Shown here piece after piece: positions 4,369-5,487 of a DNA stretch of 5,487 nucleotides. The notes beneath the pieces were generated by a model. The model was given only the letters and a program-made list of their open reading frames with translations. It was not told the origin of the DNA and made no database searches. Numbering within the stretch: the first letter of the stretch is position 1; every line of letters starts with the position of its first letter. Position numbers and translations under genes: made by a program. The stretch comes from an uncultured Selenomonadaceae bacterium (GTDB lineage Bacteria > Bacillota > Negativicutes > Selenomonadales > Selenomonadaceae), in contig CAJOQC010000087.1 of the NCBI GenBank assembly GCA_905236785.1, forward strand, positions 1 through 5,487. Reading direction: 5' to 3'.

Positions 4369-5487
4369 TTGAAAATCATGTTTTCGGCGGGAGAACCCTC
4401 CGGCGACGTGCATGGCGCAATGTTGGCCAAAGAAATATTAAAGCTCGCGCCGCAAACGGAGCTTGTGGGTTTCGGCGGCGAAAATATGGCCAAAAACGGC
4501 GTCGCCCTGTGGGAGAACCTAAATGGCTACAATTTCATGGGCGTGGTGGATGTCGTTAAAAACCTGCGGAAAATTTTTCGCCTGCTAAATAGGCTGACGG
4601 ACTTAATGGCAAAGGAACGCCCGGATTTGTTGGTCATCATTGACTACCCCGATTTTAACTGGCGATTGGCCAAACGCGCCAAGAAACTGGGCATAAAGGT
4701 TTTTTCCTACATTCCCCCTTCTGCTTGGGCATGGCGCAAGGGGCGCGCCAAAAAATGCGCCAAAATTGCCGACGAATTGGCGGCAATTTTCCCATTTGAG
4801 TTGCCGGTGTACCAAAAGGCAGGGGCGAACATTTCCTTTTTGGGAAACCCTTTGGTGGACACGGTAACATCGAGCATGACCAAAAGCGAAGCCCGGAAAC
4901 ATTTCGGCATAGGGGAAAAGGAACGGGGCATACTCTTGTTGCCCGGCAGCCGTCGGCATGAGATAAATTTGCTCTTGCCCGCCATGACGGAGGCGGCAAA
5001 GAAACTTTTGACCATTCGCCCCGACACAAAATTTTTCCTGCCCGTGGCTCAGGGGATTGACGAAGAACTTATAAAAGAAAAATTAAGCGATCTTCCCGTG
5101 ACCCTTACCCATGAAAACCGCTACGAGCTGATGACGGCGGCGGATGCGGCTATGGCCACCTCCGGCACGGTGGTTCTTGAGGCGGCGATTTTGGGCTTGC
5201 CTTGCGTGGTGCTTTATCGCTTTTCGGCGCTTAATTATTTTATCGCCAAGCGTCTTGTCACCGTGAAAAACTTCAGCTTGCCCAACATTATCCTTGATGC
5301 GCCCCTGCAAAAAGAGCTTTTGCAGGAGGCGGTGACGGCGGATAACATCGTGGCCGAAATCTCCGCCCTTTACGAAGGGGAGGGGCATCGGGAAGAAGTC
5401 CTGGCGGGGCTAAAAAAAGCCGTTGCGCTTTTGGGAGAAAAAGGCGCGGCGGGGCGCGTGGCGGCAAAAATTTTGGCGGCGGCGCAA
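4369..5487 (+). CDS. lpxB: lipid-A-disaccharide synthase (C-terminal end just outside window)
   Basis: LpxB (family GT19) joins UDP-2,3-diacylglucosamine to 2,3-diacylglucosamine 1-phosphate, releasing UDP and forming the beta-1,6 disaccharide of lipid A at the inner face of the cytoplasmic membrane. The 373 visible residues show the family signatures in order: SAGEPSGDVHGA (6-17), MGVVDV (57-62), IDYPDFN (91-97), PPSAWAWRKGR (116-126), FPFE (141-144), LLPGSRRHEI (190-199), SGTVVLEAA (265-273), AKRLV (293-297) and SLPNII (303-308). Members are usually about 380 residues, so only a few are missing. TTG at 4369 is chosen over TTG 4363 and ATG 4378 because GGGG (4356-4359) is then nine bases upstream and the protein begins KIMFSAGE as expected; a stop at 4360-4362 closes the frame upstream. 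It is not preceded by lpxA or other lpx genes here. Identity is secure. Confidence 0.97.
   Translation, partial: MKIMFSAGEPSGDVHGAMLAKEILKLAPQTELVGFGGENMAKNGVALWENLNGYNFMGVVDVVKNLRKIFRLLNRLTDLMAKERPDLLVIIDYPDFNWRLAKRAKKLGIKVFSYIPPSAWAWRKGRAKKCAKIADELAAIFPFELPVYQKAGANISFLGNPLVDTVTSSMTKSEARKHFGIGEKERGILLLPGSRRHEINLLLPAMTEAAKKLLTIRPDTKFFLPVAQGIDEELIKEKLSDLPVTLTHENRYELMTAADAAMATSGTVVLEAAILGLPCVVLYRFSALNYFIAKRLVTVKNFSLPNIILDAPLQKELLQEAVTADNIVAEISALYEGEGHREEVLAGLKKAVALLGEKGAAGRVAAKILAAAQ

Noticed and set aside
4359..4559. 66-codon frame from GTG 4359 overlapping the lpxB start
   Set aside because: It is out of frame with lpxB, has no ribosome binding site in place, and its product is Arg-rich noise over an unmistakable LpxB sequence.
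4603..5388. Minus-strand open frames opposite lpxB
   Set aside because: All are shadows of lpxB with no start signals or recognisable domains.

Overview
The window (about 5.5 kb, roughly half G+C) looks like chromosome from a Gram-negative member of the Firmicutes, most likely Negativicutes. It combines a lipid A gene (lpxB, so the cell has an LPS outer membrane) with Firmicutes-style features: strong GGAGG ribosome binding sites, TTG starts on two genes, and a Firmicutes-like S15 protein. The class assignment is inferred from gene content and style, not from a database match.

Left part, minus strand (1-2170). Two genes point left. The upstream one (2170 to 851, TTG start with an ideal Shine-Dalgarno) encodes a 439-residue protein with three membrane segments, a very long Glu/Arg/Lys helix containing a perfectly phased 3 x 11-residue repeat, and a TPR-like C-terminal domain. 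The downstream one (762 to beyond base 1) encodes a protein with two PRC-barrel-like domains and a long Pro/Val/Ala/Glu-rich tail, cut by the window edge. They are 88 bases apart with no minus-strand terminator and no convincing second promoter between them, so co-transcription is likely.

Centre, plus strand (2171-2723). A divergent promoter region separates the 439-residue gene from rpsO (ribosomal protein S15). Good sigma-70-type promoters can be read in both directions. The rpsO leader of about 75 nt can fold around a 7-bp stem, which suggests S15 autoregulation. rpsO ends in a clean intrinsic terminator; the often-adjacent pnp gene is absent.

Right part, plus strand (2771-5487). A probable GT-B glycosyltransferase gene follows. 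Its frame closes 19 codons after a run of eight G residues, while another frame stays open from that run to 4068. This is either a phase-variable tract, a real lesion, or a sequencing error. Next come about 200 bases of structured, non-coding, palindromic repeats (4084-4288). Then lpxB starts from its own promoter; 373 residues, nearly the whole protein, are visible. The glycosyltransferase and lpxB may both serve the outer surface, but the repeat block and the separate lpxB promoter suggest independent transcription.

The strongest leads are the G8 tract in the glycosyltransferase gene, the compound inverted-repeat element before lpxB, and the rpsO leader. I found no CRISPR array, tRNA, rRNA, transposase, or clear evidence of a wholly new system.
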